Assembly: GCA_023404955.1 (NCBI GenBank)
Contig: JAEXZY010000027.1
Span: forward strand, 20,566-84,565
DNA length: 64,000 bases
Direction of reading: 5' to 3'
Source: Actinomycetes bacterium
Lineage (GTDB): Bacteria > Actinomycetota > Actinomycetes > Mycobacteriales > Mycobacteriaceae
Shown here piece after piece: positions 16,718-25,074 of this stretch. The first letter of the stretch is position 1, and every line of letters starts with the position of its first letter. The notes beneath the pieces were generated by a model, which made no database searches, was not told where the DNA came from, and saw only the letters and a list, made by a program, of their open reading frames with translations. A program made the translations under genes and the position numbers.

Positions 16718-16725
16718 GGCCCACG
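16710..16725. repeat. Right arm of the 16-bp inverted repeat
   Basis: GTGCATAGGGCCCACG, reverse complement of the left arm at 15780–15795 with one mismatch. It includes the TAG stop of the enclosed gene. A 10-bp palindrome CTGTGCACAG lies just inside at 16684–16693. No target-site duplication is visible outside the arms. Confidence 0.7.
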
Positions 16726-16730
16726 CTCGG

Positions 16731-18044
16731 CTAGAGCTCCCGCAGCGGCGTCGGCTTCAGCGCCAGCGTCGCAGCCACGCTGATCACCGCAGTCAGCACC
16801 AGGTAGCCGCACGCCAGCCACGGACTGCCGCCCGCTGCACCGATGAGAGCGGTCAGGATCAGCGGGGTCAGGCCCGAGGCGAACACGCCGGAGAGCTGGT
16901 ACACCGTCGACAGCCCCGTATAGCGGATGCGCGCCGGGAACAGCGATGCGTACAGCGAGCCCTGCGCGCCGTAGAACAGCGCGTGCACCACGCCGAAGAC
17001 CACGAGCATCCCCACCGCGTACAGCGCGATGTCCCGGCTGCCGAACAGCGCGAACACCGGGAACACCGCGATCCCGTACGCGGCGATGCCGATCGCATAG
17101 ATCCGCTTCGGGCCGTAGCGGTCGGCCAGCAGACCCGAGACGGGTAGCAGCACCGCCATCAGCAGGGCGGCGGCGGTGACGGCGATCAGCACGGGCACCT
17201 TTTCCAGTTTCAGCGTGCCGGTCGCGTAGGCGATGGCGAACACCCCCCACGTGTTGAATGCCGCGCCCTCACCCCACCGCGACAGCATGCCGAGCACGGT
17301 CGAGCGCAGCGCGGGTGGCCGGAACACCTCGCGCACCGGCACGGCAGCACGCTCGTCGCTGTCGCGGACCTTCTCGAAAGCCGGCGTCTCGCTGGCCTTC
17401 AGCCGCACCGCGACACCGAAGATCACCAGCACGATGCTGAACAGGAACGCGATGCGCCAGCCGTAGGCCAGGAACGCATCGTCGGGCAGCGCGATCTGCA
17501 GCAGGGCGAAAACACCTGTGCCCAAGGCAAGTCCGAGCGCGAGGCCGACCTGGGGGATGCTCCCGAACAGCCCCCGCTTGCGCGCTGGACCATGCTCGAC
17601 GGCCAGCAGCACCGCGCCCGCCCACTCACCGCCGAGCGCGAAGCCCTGCACGATGCGCAGCAGGAGCAACAGGATCGGTGCGAGCACGCCGATCTGGGCG
17701 GCAGTCGGCAGCACACCCATCAGGGCGGTGGCCCCGCCCATCAGGAGCATGGTCAGCGCCAGCGTCTTCTTGCGGCCGATGCGGTCGCCGATGTGGCCGA
17801 ACACGAATCCGCCGATCGGCCGCACCACGAAGCCGACCGCGAATGTCGCGAACGACAGGAGCGTGCCGACGAACGTGCTCTGATCGGGGAAGAAGGCCCG
17901 GTTGAACACCAGGCTGGCGGCGGTGGCGTAGAGGAAGAAGTCGTACCACTCGATCGTGGTCCCGACCAGGGACGCCCACAGTGCCGTGCGTGCCGCGGGC
18001 GTCACCGGTTCGGTCGCCTCGTCGGGTGGGTCGATGACAGTCAC
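16731..18044 (-). CDS. MFS transporter, metabolite:H+ symporter (MHS) family
   Basis: Inner-membrane secondary transporter of 437 residues with about twelve hydrophobic segments. MHS signatures are clear: GTTIEWYDFFLYATAA in helix 1, GHIGDRIGRKKTL in the loop between helices 2 and 3, and RIVQGFALGGEWAGAVLLA in helix 4–5. Family members (ProP, KgtP, ShiA) carry organic acids, osmolytes or shikimate in with protons; the substrate here is not evident. GTG 18044 (VTVIDPP) is used; the Shine-Dalgarno is weak. Its 3' end meets the DUF559-type gene 13 bases away. Confidence 0.9.
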   Translation of the reverse strand: MTVIDPPDEATEPVTPAARTALWASLVGTTIEWYDFFLYATAASLVFNRAFFPDQSTFVGTLLSFATFAVGFVVRPIGGFVFGHIGDRIGRKKTLALTMLLMGGATALMGVLPTAAQIGVLAPILLLLLRIVQGFALGGEWAGAVLLAVEHGPARKRGLFGSIPQVGLALGLALGTGVFALLQIALPDDAFLAYGWRIAFLFSIVLVIFGVAVRLKASETPAFEKVRDSDERAAVPVREVFRPPALRSTVLGMLSRWGEGAAFNTWGVFAIAYATGTLKLEKVPVLIAVTAAALLMAVLLPVSGLLADRYGPKRIYAIGIAAYGIAVFPVFALFGSRDIALYAVGMLVVFGVVHALFYGAQGSLYASLFPARIRYTGLSTVYQLSGVFASGLTPLILTALIGAAGGSPWLACGYLVLTAVISVAATLALKPTPLREL

Positions 18045-18145
18045 GAGGATCCACTAGCCCACGTCACGCCCGCGCCGGCCAGGGTTACGCGCGCGCTGAT
18101 CGCAACCGGGGATGAAATCACCGCGCCGCGGGGTTTGTCACCGGC

Positions 18146-19141
18146 ATGGACACGATGACCGCGATCGGTGCATTCGCCGCCGACTCGATCGACGACAGCC
18201 TGCGTGACATCACCGTCGCCGTGCCGCAGCTGCGGCCTCGCGACGTCCTGGTGCGGGTACTCGCGGTGTCGGTGAACCCGGTCGACGTCAAACAGCGCGC
18301 CGCGCTGAAGCCCTCGGACGAGCCAAAGATCCTGGGTTATGACGCCGCCGGTGTCGTGGAGGCGGTCGGTCCGCAGGTGTCGACGCTGTCGGTGGGCGAC
18401 GAGGTCTGGTACGCGGGGGACATCACCCGGGCGGGCAGCAACGCCGAACTGCAGGCCGTGGACGAGCGCATCGTCGCTCGCAAGCCGGCGTCGCTGTCCT
18501 TCGCCGATGCGGTCGCGTTGCCGTTGACGACGATCACCGCGTGGGAATCGCTGTTCGACCGGTTCGGCCTCACCCGAGAATCGACCGGCGATCTGCTGGT
18601 GCTCGGTGCCGCCGGGGGCGTCGGTTCAATCATGATCCAGCTCGCGAAAGCGCTGACGCAGGTTCGGGTGATCGCGACCGCGAGCCGCGACGAGTCCCGG
18701 GCCTGGGCGCAACGGATGGGCGCCGACGTGATCGTCAACCACCACCGGCTGAGGGAGGAGACGCTTGCCGCGGTGCCCGGCGGTGTCGATTACCTGTTCT
18801 CCCCGCATTCGGCGGGCAACATCGACGATTACGAGGCGATCGTCAAACCGTTCGGTCACATCACCGCGATCGACGAGCCGCCGGGCCTGGAGCTGGTGGG
18901 CCTGAAGGCGAAGAGCATCGCGTGGCACTGGGAGCTGATGTTCACCCGGGCCATGTTCCAGACGCCGGACATGATTGAGCAGCAGCGGCTGCTGGCTCGC
19001 ACGGCCGAACTGGTCGATCAGGGCACGCTGAGAACCACGGTCACCAAGACGATCACGAACTTTTCGGCGGCCGGGTTGGCCGAAGCGCACCGCGACGTCG
19101 AGTCGGGCCGGATGACGGGCAAGGTCGTGCTCACCCGCTGA
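18146..19141 (+). CDS. Medium-chain zinc-type alcohol dehydrogenase / quinone oxidoreductase-like protein
   Basis: 331-residue NAD(P)H-dependent oxidoreductase. GroES-like N-terminal domain (VLAVSVNPVDVKQR, GYDAAGVVEAVG) and Rossmann domain (VLGAAGGVGSIMIQLAKA, about residues 152–169). It lacks the four-cysteine structural zinc loop and the catalytic Cys/His pair, so it is of the quinone oxidoreductase or YhdH-like branch, close to the 'zinc-binding alcohol dehydrogenase family' reductases. ATG 18146; an in-frame ATG three codons later is possible. Divergent from the MHS transporter across about 100 bases. 26 bases upstream of an SDR gene on the same strand. Confidence 0.85.
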   Translation: MDTMTAIGAFAADSIDDSLRDITVAVPQLRPRDVLVRVLAVSVNPVDVKQRAALKPSDEPKILGYDAAGVVEAVGPQVSTLSVGDEVWYAGDITRAGSNAELQAVDERIVARKPASLSFADAVALPLTTITAWESLFDRFGLTRESTGDLLVLGAAGGVGSIMIQLAKALTQVRVIATASRDESRAWAQRMGADVIVNHHRLREETLAAVPGGVDYLFSPHSAGNIDDYEAIVKPFGHITAIDEPPGLELVGLKAKSIAWHWELMFTRAMFQTPDMIEQQRLLARTAELVDQGTLRTTVTKTITNFSAAGLAEAHRDVESGRMTGKVVLTR

Positions 19142-19167
19142 CCGGTACCGGCGTAAGTTCCCACACC

Positions 19168-19980
19168 ATGGCCTTGCCCCGCCCCTCTGAGACCACCACC
19201 GCCGTCGTCACCGGAGCCTCGTCGGGCATCGGCGCCGACCTGGCCCGCGAACTCGCTGACCGCGGGCACGGCCTGACGCTGGTCGCCCGCCGCGAGGACC
19301 GGCTGCGCGAACTCGCCGACGAACTGTCGGGCCGGGTCCGGGTCGAGGTCATCGCCTGCGACGTCGCCGACGCGGCCGCCCGCGCGGACCTTGTGGACGA
19401 GGTCGGCCGCCGGGGCCTCACGATGGACATCCTCGTCAACAACGCCGGTATCGGCACCATCGGCCCGGTTCTCGAATCGACCCCGGAAGCCGAGATCGGA
19501 CAGGTGCGGGTCAACGTCGAGGCGGTGATCGACCTGACCACCCGGGCGGTGCAGCAGATGGTGCCGCGCGGGCGCGGGGCGATCCTCAACGTCGGGTCCA
19601 CGGCCGGGTTCCAGCCGTTCCCCGGGCAGTCCGGCTATGCCGCGACGAAAGCCTTCGTGCGGTCCTACACCGACGGGTTGCGCGGGGAGCTCGCCGGCAC
19701 GGGCGTAACCGTCGCCGCCCTGCATCCGGGGCCGGTGCGCACCCAGTTCCTCGAGACCGCAGGCATGGACGAGCGGACGTTCGCCGCCGCGTTCCCGAAG
19801 TTCCTGTGGATTCCGTCGCGCACCGTCGCCAAGAAGGGGATCGAGGCGCTCGAGAGCGGACGCAGCGTGATCCCGGGCTGGCAGAACGAGATCCCGGCGC
19901 GGGTCTTCGAGGTCATGCCGCGCCGGCTGTTGCTGCCTCTGCTGCGCAACCAGCACCCGGCGCTGAAGCGGTCGACCTAA
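19168..19980 (+). CDS. Classical short-chain dehydrogenase/reductase
   Basis: 270 residues with TGASSGIGADLARELADRG, NNAG, the catalytic serine in NVGSTAG and YAATK. The C-terminal part PRRLLLPLLRNQHP is hydrophobic and may touch the membrane. Probably co-transcribed with the preceding reductase (26-base gap). Its stop overlaps the convergent carboxymuconolactone-decarboxylase-like gene by 4 bases. Substrate not known. Confidence 0.88.
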   Translation: MALPRPSETTTAVVTGASSGIGADLARELADRGHGLTLVARREDRLRELADELSGRVRVEVIACDVADAAARADLVDEVGRRGLTMDILVNNAGIGTIGPVLESTPEAEIGQVRVNVEAVIDLTTRAVQQMVPRGRGAILNVGSTAGFQPFPGQSGYAATKAFVRSYTDGLRGELAGTGVTVAALHPGPVRTQFLETAGMDERTFAAAFPKFLWIPSRTVAKKGIEALESGRSVIPGWQNEIPARVFEVMPRRLLLPLLRNQHPALKRST

Positions 19981-20525
19981 CCGGGCCAGGTCCGCATCCA
20001 GCCTTTGGCCGGGAGGTCCATCCCGTTGCACAGCGTGCAGATGGTGCGATACCAACCGACCGCGATCAGCAACTCCATCCGCTGTTCGTCACTGAGGTTG
20101 CCTCCCAAAGCATTCCAGGTCTGGTCAGTCCACGAGCCGGTTGCCTCGATCTCGTCGACCGCGGAGATCAGCGTGCGTTCGTCTGGCGACCATCCGACGT
20201 CGGCACCGGTGACCAGCGCGTCGCATTCGGCCTCGGACACTCGCGCGATCGGGCCCCAGAACGCGGCCTGCCCGCCCCACTCGTAGGCGCACCCCACCAG
20301 CGCGCAGATGCGCAGGATCGCTATGGTGCGCAACCGCGGTGGCAGCGTCGCATCGACGTACAGGGACTCGCCGAGCGCCCTCAGCTTGGCGGCCAGCGCC
20401 GGATGACGCTGCAGGCACCGCACCAGGAGTAACGGTTCATAGGTGCGGTCGGGATGGCCCCAGCGGTTGATGCCATCGGCATCCTGCTCGCTCCACGGCG
20501 GGGCCAGCGGCGCAACGCGACTCAC
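19977..20525 (-). CDS. Carboxymuconolactone decarboxylase / AhpD-like family protein
   Basis: 182 residues of helical sequence with LPPRLRTIAILRICALVGCAYEWGGQA (shown here only as two parts: the LPPRLRTIAIL helix and CALVGCAYEWGGQA). This is the CMD/AhpD signature region, with two cysteines five residues apart rather than the CxxC of AhpD, so peroxidase chemistry is unlikely in the usual form. Start GTG 20525 overlaps the stop of the amidohydrolase gene (GTGA), showing coupling. It may be an accessory enzyme of the same catabolic step. Converges with the SDR gene. Confidence 0.8.
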   Translation of the reverse strand: MSRVAPLAPPWSEQDADGINRWGHPDRTYEPLLLVRCLQRHPALAAKLRALGESLYVDATLPPRLRTIAILRICALVGCAYEWGGQAAFWGPIARVSEAECDALVTGADVGWSPDERTLISAVDEIEATGSWTDQTWNALGGNLSDEQRMELLIAVGWYRTICTLCNGMDLPAKGWMRTWPG

Positions 20526-22249
20526 GCGCTCGGTGCCTCCCGCCGGCCGCGGATGAGCGTCCCGGGCCTGGCCTCGGTCGGCACCCCGTTCTCGGCGATC
20601 ACCTGGCCGGCCACCACGGTAGCGACATAGCCGTCGGCGCTCTGGTCGAGTCGGCGTCCGCCGGCGGGGAGGTCGGCGACGACGACGGGCCGGTGCAGGC
20701 GCAGCGCGTCGGCGTCGATCACGTTCAGGTCGGCCTTGTAGCCGACGGCGATGCGGCCGCGGTCGGCCAGACCCGCGACCGACGCCGGCACGGAGGTGAG
20801 TTCACGCACGGCTTCTGCCACGGTGAGCCGGCCGGTGGCGCGGTCGCGGACCCAGTGGGTCAGCATGTACGTGGGAAAGCTTGCGTCGCAGATCATTCCG
20901 TAGTGGGCGCCGCCGTCGCCGAGGCCGAGGACGACGTCGTCGCGGCGGATGAGCTCGGCCACGGTGTCCAGTGAGCCGTCGCGAAAGTTGGCGAGTGTGA
21001 CCAACAGCATGGCGTGGCCGTCGTCGTCCAGCAGGCGATCGTAGGCCTCCTCGAGTGGGCTGACACCACGGGCCTGCGCCCGAGCTCCGATCGAATCCGA
21101 TTGTGCGGGTTCGTAGTTCGGCGGATCGCCGAGCGGGAACATGTAGTTCCAGGCCTGCGCGGCGAACATCAGCGGATGCCCGTCGGAGCCGGGCCGATCA
21201 TTCAGGATGCGTTCGCGCACTTCGGGTGTGCGCATCGCGGCGATCCGTTCGGCCAGCGGCAGGTCCGCGATCGCCTGATAGGAGGGGTACATCACGAACG
21301 GGTTGCCCGAGAGCTCCAGGCCGAGGACGAGCCCGATCGGGCGCGGGAAGATCTGGGCGCTGATCCGCCCGCCATCGCTGTTGGCCTTCTCGACCATGCG
21401 CAGCGCATCCAGGAAGAACGGGTCACCGGCGTTGCCGATCGCGAGGGTGAACGTGACGGGCAGCCCGACGTCGGACGCCACGTCGAAGACCGTGCGCAGC
21501 GCCGGCTCGTAGTCTCCGGCCATCAGATCGGGGACGAACTGGATCAGCCCGCCGCCGGCGTCGTCGACGCCGCGGGCGATCGCCTCGATCTCGGCGTACC
21601 CGGCGTCGTAGCTCGGAATGGGGTGGCCGCTCTCGGACTTGTGCAGCGTCAGCCGCGACGACGCGAACCCCAGCGCCCCGGCCTGCACGGCCTCGGCGGC
21701 CAGCTTGCGCATCATTGCCAGGTCCTCGGCGGTGGCCGGTTCCCGCTCGACACCGCGCCGGCCCATCACGTAGACCCGCAGCGGGGAGTGCGGCAAGAAC
21801 GCGGCCACGTCGATGTCGTGAGGCCGCGCCTCGACGGCGTCGAGGAACTCGGGGAAGGTCTCCCAGTGCCAGGGCAGTCCGTCGACCATGACCACCCCGG
21901 GGATGTCCTCGACACCGGCCATCACGTCGACGAGGACGTCGTGATCATCGGGTCGGCACGGGGCGAAGCCGACGCCGCAGTTGCCCATCACCGCGGTGGT
22001 GACGCCGTGTGCCGACGACGGGGTCAGCCGGTCCGACCAGATGGCCTGACCGTCGTAGTGGGTGTGCAGGTCGACGAACCCGGGGGTGACCAGAAGCCCG
22101 GCGGCGTCGATCTCGCGTGTGGCCGGACCGGTGACGCCGGGGCCCACCTCGGCGATCACGCCGTCGCGAACGGCCACGTCGGCGACGAACGGTTCGCCTC
22201 CCAGGCCGTCGACCACGGTCCCGCCGCGAATGATCAGGTCGTATGTCAT
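20522..22249 (-). CDS. N-acyl-D-amino-acid deacylase-type amidohydrolase
   Basis: 575-residue metal-dependent hydrolase of the amidohydrolase superfamily, subgroup of N-acyl-D-amino acid deacylases. It opens with the beta-sandwich strand YDLIIRGGTVVDGLG, then the metal motif TPGFVDLHTHYDGQ (about residues 55–68), GVTTAVMGNCGVGFAP, and late GDGGAHYGM with the catalytic Asp region (about 450), closing with VGYKADLNVID. It may hydrolyse an acylated or cyclic amide; the true substrate is unknown. ATG 22249 is 22 bases from the divergent glyoxalase-like gene and the GTGA overlap couples it to the CMD-like gene. Confidence 0.85.
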   Translation of the reverse strand: MTYDLIIRGGTVVDGLGGEPFVADVAVRDGVIAEVGPGVTGPATREIDAAGLLVTPGFVDLHTHYDGQAIWSDRLTPSSAHGVTTAVMGNCGVGFAPCRPDDHDVLVDVMAGVEDIPGVVMVDGLPWHWETFPEFLDAVEARPHDIDVAAFLPHSPLRVYVMGRRGVEREPATAEDLAMMRKLAAEAVQAGALGFASSRLTLHKSESGHPIPSYDAGYAEIEAIARGVDDAGGGLIQFVPDLMAGDYEPALRTVFDVASDVGLPVTFTLAIGNAGDPFFLDALRMVEKANSDGGRISAQIFPRPIGLVLGLELSGNPFVMYPSYQAIADLPLAERIAAMRTPEVRERILNDRPGSDGHPLMFAAQAWNYMFPLGDPPNYEPAQSDSIGARAQARGVSPLEEAYDRLLDDDGHAMLLVTLANFRDGSLDTVAELIRRDDVVLGLGDGGAHYGMICDASFPTYMLTHWVRDRATGRLTVAEAVRELTSVPASVAGLADRGRIAVGYKADLNVIDADALRLHRPVVVADLPAGGRRLDQSADGYVATVVAGQVIAENGVPTEARPGTLIRGRREAPSA

Positions 22250-22271
22250 GGCTCGAATGTACGGTGAGGGC

Positions 22272-22676
22272 GTGATCGACCACTTCGGAATCAACTGCGT
22301 GCACTGGGAAGAGTCGAAGTCGTTCTACGACAAGGTCCTCGGGGTGCTGGGCTACACCCGGCAGATGGACGTGGAGGTGGCCATCGGCTACGGCACCGAC
22401 GGCCATCCGTCGTTCTGGATCGGCGACGCCTCGGTCGGCGACGTGTCAGGCCCGAACCGCGAGATGCATCTGGCGTTCGTCGCCAAGGACGCCGAGGACG
22501 TGCAGGCGTTCTACCGGACCGCCCTCGCGCTCGGGGCCGAGCCGCTGCACGAACCGCGGATGTGGCCCGAGTACCACGACAACTACTACGGGGCGTTCGT
22601 GCGCGACCCCGAGGGCAACAACGTCGAGGCCGTGTTCCACGGCGGTGGCCCGGCGGTCACCGGCCCTCCGGTTTGA
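22272..22676 (+). CDS. Glyoxalase/bleomycin-resistance (VOC) family protein
   Basis: 134-residue vicinal-oxygen-chelate protein beginning VIDHFGINCVHWEESKSFYD with a His and Glu typical of the metal site, and ending in a second repeat (FVRDPEGNNVEAVFH) whose Glu would complete it. Relatives include glyoxalase I and dioxygenases; this one is most like the 'VOC family protein' of unknown substrate. GTG 22272 gives the standard N-terminus; ATG 22257 is an alternative. Its 3' end overlaps the convergent methyltransferase gene by 20 bases. Confidence 0.85.
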   Translation: MIDHFGINCVHWEESKSFYDKVLGVLGYTRQMDVEVAIGYGTDGHPSFWIGDASVGDVSGPNREMHLAFVAKDAEDVQAFYRTALALGAEPLHEPRMWPEYHDNYYGAFVRDPEGNNVEAVFHGGGPAVTGPPV

Positions 22677-23271
22677 GCCAGCGCCACTGTCCTTTGGACC
22701 ACGGCGTGGCGCCGTCCAGGGAGTCCGCGACGGCCTGCACCACCCCGGGCCACTGCCATTCGTCGTAGTCGTCGCCCGACAGCCAGCCGCCCGGGCGGAC
22801 TTTCGGCAGCCAGGCGGTGATGTCGGCGCACACGCTGTCGTAGTCGTGGCGCGCGTCGAGGTGGACCCAGGCCAGCGACCCGTCGGCGAAGAGCCCTGCT
22901 GCGGCCACCGAATCGCTGATCAAGAGCTGCACCTGCTCGGCCGCACCGCACGCGATGACGTTGCGGTGCAGCAGCCCGGCCAGGGTGCCGCCGCCGTGGC
23001 TGACTGCGGGGGCGTGCGCGTTCGTCCCGCCGCGGCCCTCGGGCCCGCTGCCGCGGGCGGTGTCGACGCCGACGATGACGAGGTGTCGGTCGCGCGCCAG
23101 TTCGGCCAGGGAACACAGGCTGCGGCCCAGGTAGCAGCCGACCTCGACGAAGCGGTCGCCGGCGCCGAAGTGTGCGACGGCTTCCTCCTGCCCGGAGCGC
23201 CACTGGAACCAGCCCGGGATGTCTTCCCACGACCGCACCGGCTCGTCGAATCCGGCCATGGGATCAGGCAT
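22657..23271 (-). CDS. Class I SAM-dependent methyltransferase (Methyltransf_24-like)
   Basis: 204 residues. AdoMet site FVEVGCYLGRSLCSLAEL (about 41–58), acidic motif VIVGVDTARG, post-I region WVHLDARHDYDSV and GGWLSGDDYDEW, the pattern of small methyltransferases found in glycan clusters. It is the last gene of the minus-strand glycosyltransferase operon and overlaps the upstream gene by 8 bases. A role in O-methylating the glycan is the natural inference; the acceptor is unknown. Confidence 0.8.
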   Translation of the reverse strand: MPDPMAGFDEPVRSWEDIPGWFQWRSGQEEAVAHFGAGDRFVEVGCYLGRSLCSLAELARDRHLVIVGVDTARGSGPEGRGGTNAHAPAVSHGGGTLAGLLHRNVIACGAAEQVQLLISDSVAAAGLFADGSLAWVHLDARHDYDSVCADITAWLPKVRPGGWLSGDDYDEWQWPGVVQAVADSLDGATPWSKGQWRWLKPEGR

Positions 23272-24100
23272 GCTCAGCCACCGTCCTTCTCGTGATCTCG
23301 ATGTCGTCGCCGCGACGGGCGATCAGCCCGTCGCGTTCGAACGCGTCCAGCCAGCCCGTCATCGGCCACCGGCCCCACCGCCGCCGGAACACGCGCGCAT
23401 TCGCAACGATGGCGTCCACGTGCTCGACGGGCGGATCCGAGACCGGGTGGTGCTGGTGGTAGGCGTGCGCGCCACCCACCCACATCACGGAGATGTTCTG
23501 CAACGCAGCGGTCGCCCCGACGTCGGTGTCCTCGCCGCCGTAGCCGACGTAGTCCTCGCAGAAGCCGCCGAGCCGAGCCCAGGTGTCCGCAGAGCAGGCG
23601 AACGACAGCGACCAGAACAGGTCGTGGTTCTGTTCGGGCTGCAGAACTCCCGGCGGCGGGGCCGGCCGGGCGGGGTGGGGGTCAGTGAGCGCATCGAGGC
23701 GGTCGAGCGGGTAACCATCGGGCGCGGGCGGCAGATAGGTGACGGGCCCGCAGAGCAGTGCCGGCCGGTCCATGCGCCGGTGCGCCGCCACGTATCGGCC
23801 GATCAGCTCGCGGCCGGGGATGCAGTCGACGTCGAGGAAGATCAGCAGCTCGGCGCCGCGGTCGAGCGCTGTTCGCGCGCCGATGTTGCGGGCGTGGGCC
23901 AGCGGCAGGGCCGCGCGGTCAGCGGCGCAGGCGACGACGTGCACGTCCGGGCCGGCCAGCGTGGCGATCACCGGGTCGGCCATCGCGACCACGATGCGGT
24001 CGTGCGGACCGGGCCGGCACTGCGCCAACCCCGTCTGCTGGGCCGCGAAATGTGCGTGCCGACCGTGGACGACCGTGATCACCGCCGTCCGCGGGTTCAC
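23264..24100 (-). CDS. Glycosyltransferase family 2-like, with galactosyltransferase-type C-terminal region
   Basis: 278-residue GT-A enzyme. An N-terminal strand (TAVITVVHGRHAHF), the DxD motif in LIFLDVDCIPG (about residues 95) and a C-terminal GGFCEDYVGYGGEDTDVG (about 200) with the ED acid motif seen in Glyco_transf_7C-type enzymes. No membrane helix, so it acts in the cytosol on a carrier-bound or nucleotide substrate. GTG 24100 overlaps the stop of the upstream glycosyltransferase (GTGA); longer in-frame extensions have no homology. A second enzyme of the same design lies at 29230–30552. Confidence 0.85.
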   Translation of the reverse strand: MNPRTAVITVVHGRHAHFAAQQTGLAQCRPGPHDRIVVAMADPVIATLAGPDVHVVACAADRAALPLAHARNIGARTALDRGAELLIFLDVDCIPGRELIGRYVAAHRRMDRPALLCGPVTYLPPAPDGYPLDRLDALTDPHPARPAPPPGVLQPEQNHDLFWSLSFACSADTWARLGGFCEDYVGYGGEDTDVGATAALQNISVMWVGGAHAYHQHHPVSDPPVEHVDAIVANARVFRRRWGRWPMTGWLDAFERDGLIARRGDDIEITRRTVAEHA

Positions 24101-25074
24101 GCGGCGATCACCTCCGCCGCGCGGGCGGCGGCACCACGGACCTGAAGTCTCGACCATTCCGAGCGGTCCAGCGCCAGCGTCCCGGTGAGCAGGGCCGGCC
24201 AACGGTCGGCAGAAGGCCAGTCGGTCAGCTGCACGGTCAGCCCGGCGTGAGCCAGAGCTGCTGCGGTGGCGTGCTGTTCGGCGAACGGACGGTGCTGGGG
24301 GATCACGATCACCGCGGCGTCGGTGAGCGCCACGTCGGCGACAGCGTTCTGGCCCGCATGGGTGACCACGACGTCGGCCGCCTGCAGCAGGGGCCAGGGG
24401 TCCTCGACCCACCCCGACGCGCCCAACGCGATCCACCGGTACTGCGGCAGCGCGCAGCTGAGTTGGTCCAGGGCGTCCGCCGGTAGATTCTCGCCGCCGG
24501 CACCGCCGAGCAGTACGGCCAGCGGCTCGGTGTCCCGCCGGGCGGTGCGCGGCCGCTGTTCGAACTGGCTGATCGATCCGACGTAGTGGGTCCGGTCCGC
24601 GTGTTCGTCGAGCCACGCCGGTCGGTAGACGTCGGCCGACCAGGGAGCCACGATCTGGTCGGCGATGTCGTAAGCCAGCCGGTGCGCAGGATCGGTGCGC
24701 TCCCCGGGCATGGCCATCACGGTGATCGGGAGCCCGGCGAGCCGACCCAGCAGAGCGATCTCGACCGAGACGTCGACGACCAGGCGGCGCAGCCCGGCGT
24801 CCGCGGCAACGCGCAACAGCTCCGCGGAGCGGCATGCCAGTCCGGCCACATTGGTTGGCGCCCAATGCAACCGGCCGTTGCTCGACGGGTCGACCGGCGC
24901 TTCACCGTCGGTGGGAACGTCGAGGGGGAGCTCGACCCAGCGATCGGTGGCCCGCAGCCGCGCGGGGCGGGGTAGCGAGGAGAAGAAAGTCACGGGCTCG
25001 TCCAGGCGGGCGCTGATCGACCGGGCTCGAGCGGCGTGCCCGCGGCCGTGGTGGTGCACGTAGTAGCCGATCAC
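24097..25074 (-). CDS. GT-B glycosyltransferase (GT28/GT1-like)
   Basis: 325 residues. Starts VIGYYVHHHGRGHAARA, an N-terminal GT-B acceptor domain pattern with repeated His, and has the MurG-like donor-binding region VVTHAGQNAVADVALTD and VIVIPQHRPFAEQHATAAAL at about 245–285. No signal or membrane helix. GTG 25074 overlaps the preceding stop (GTGA). Together with the neighbouring GT genes it would add one sugar from a nucleotide donor; donor and acceptor cannot be told. Confidence 0.83.
   Translation of the reverse strand: MIGYYVHHHGRGHAARARSISARLDEPVTFFSSLPRPARLRATDRWVELPLDVPTDGEAPVDPSSNGRLHWAPTNVAGLACRSAELLRVAADAGLRRLVVDVSVEIALLGRLAGLPITVMAMPGERTDPAHRLAYDIADQIVAPWSADVYRPAWLDEHADRTHYVGSISQFEQRPRTARRDTEPLAVLLGGAGGENLPADALDQLSCALPQYRWIALGASGWVEDPWPLLQAADVVVTHAGQNAVADVALTDAAVIVIPQHRPFAEQHATAAALAHAGLTVQLTDWPSADRWPALLTGTLALDRSEWSRLQVRGAAARAAEVIAA

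Noticed and set aside
15780..16725. Calling the inverted-repeat-flanked unit an insertion sequence
   Set aside because: No transposase or recombinase is encoded and no target-site duplication is visible.
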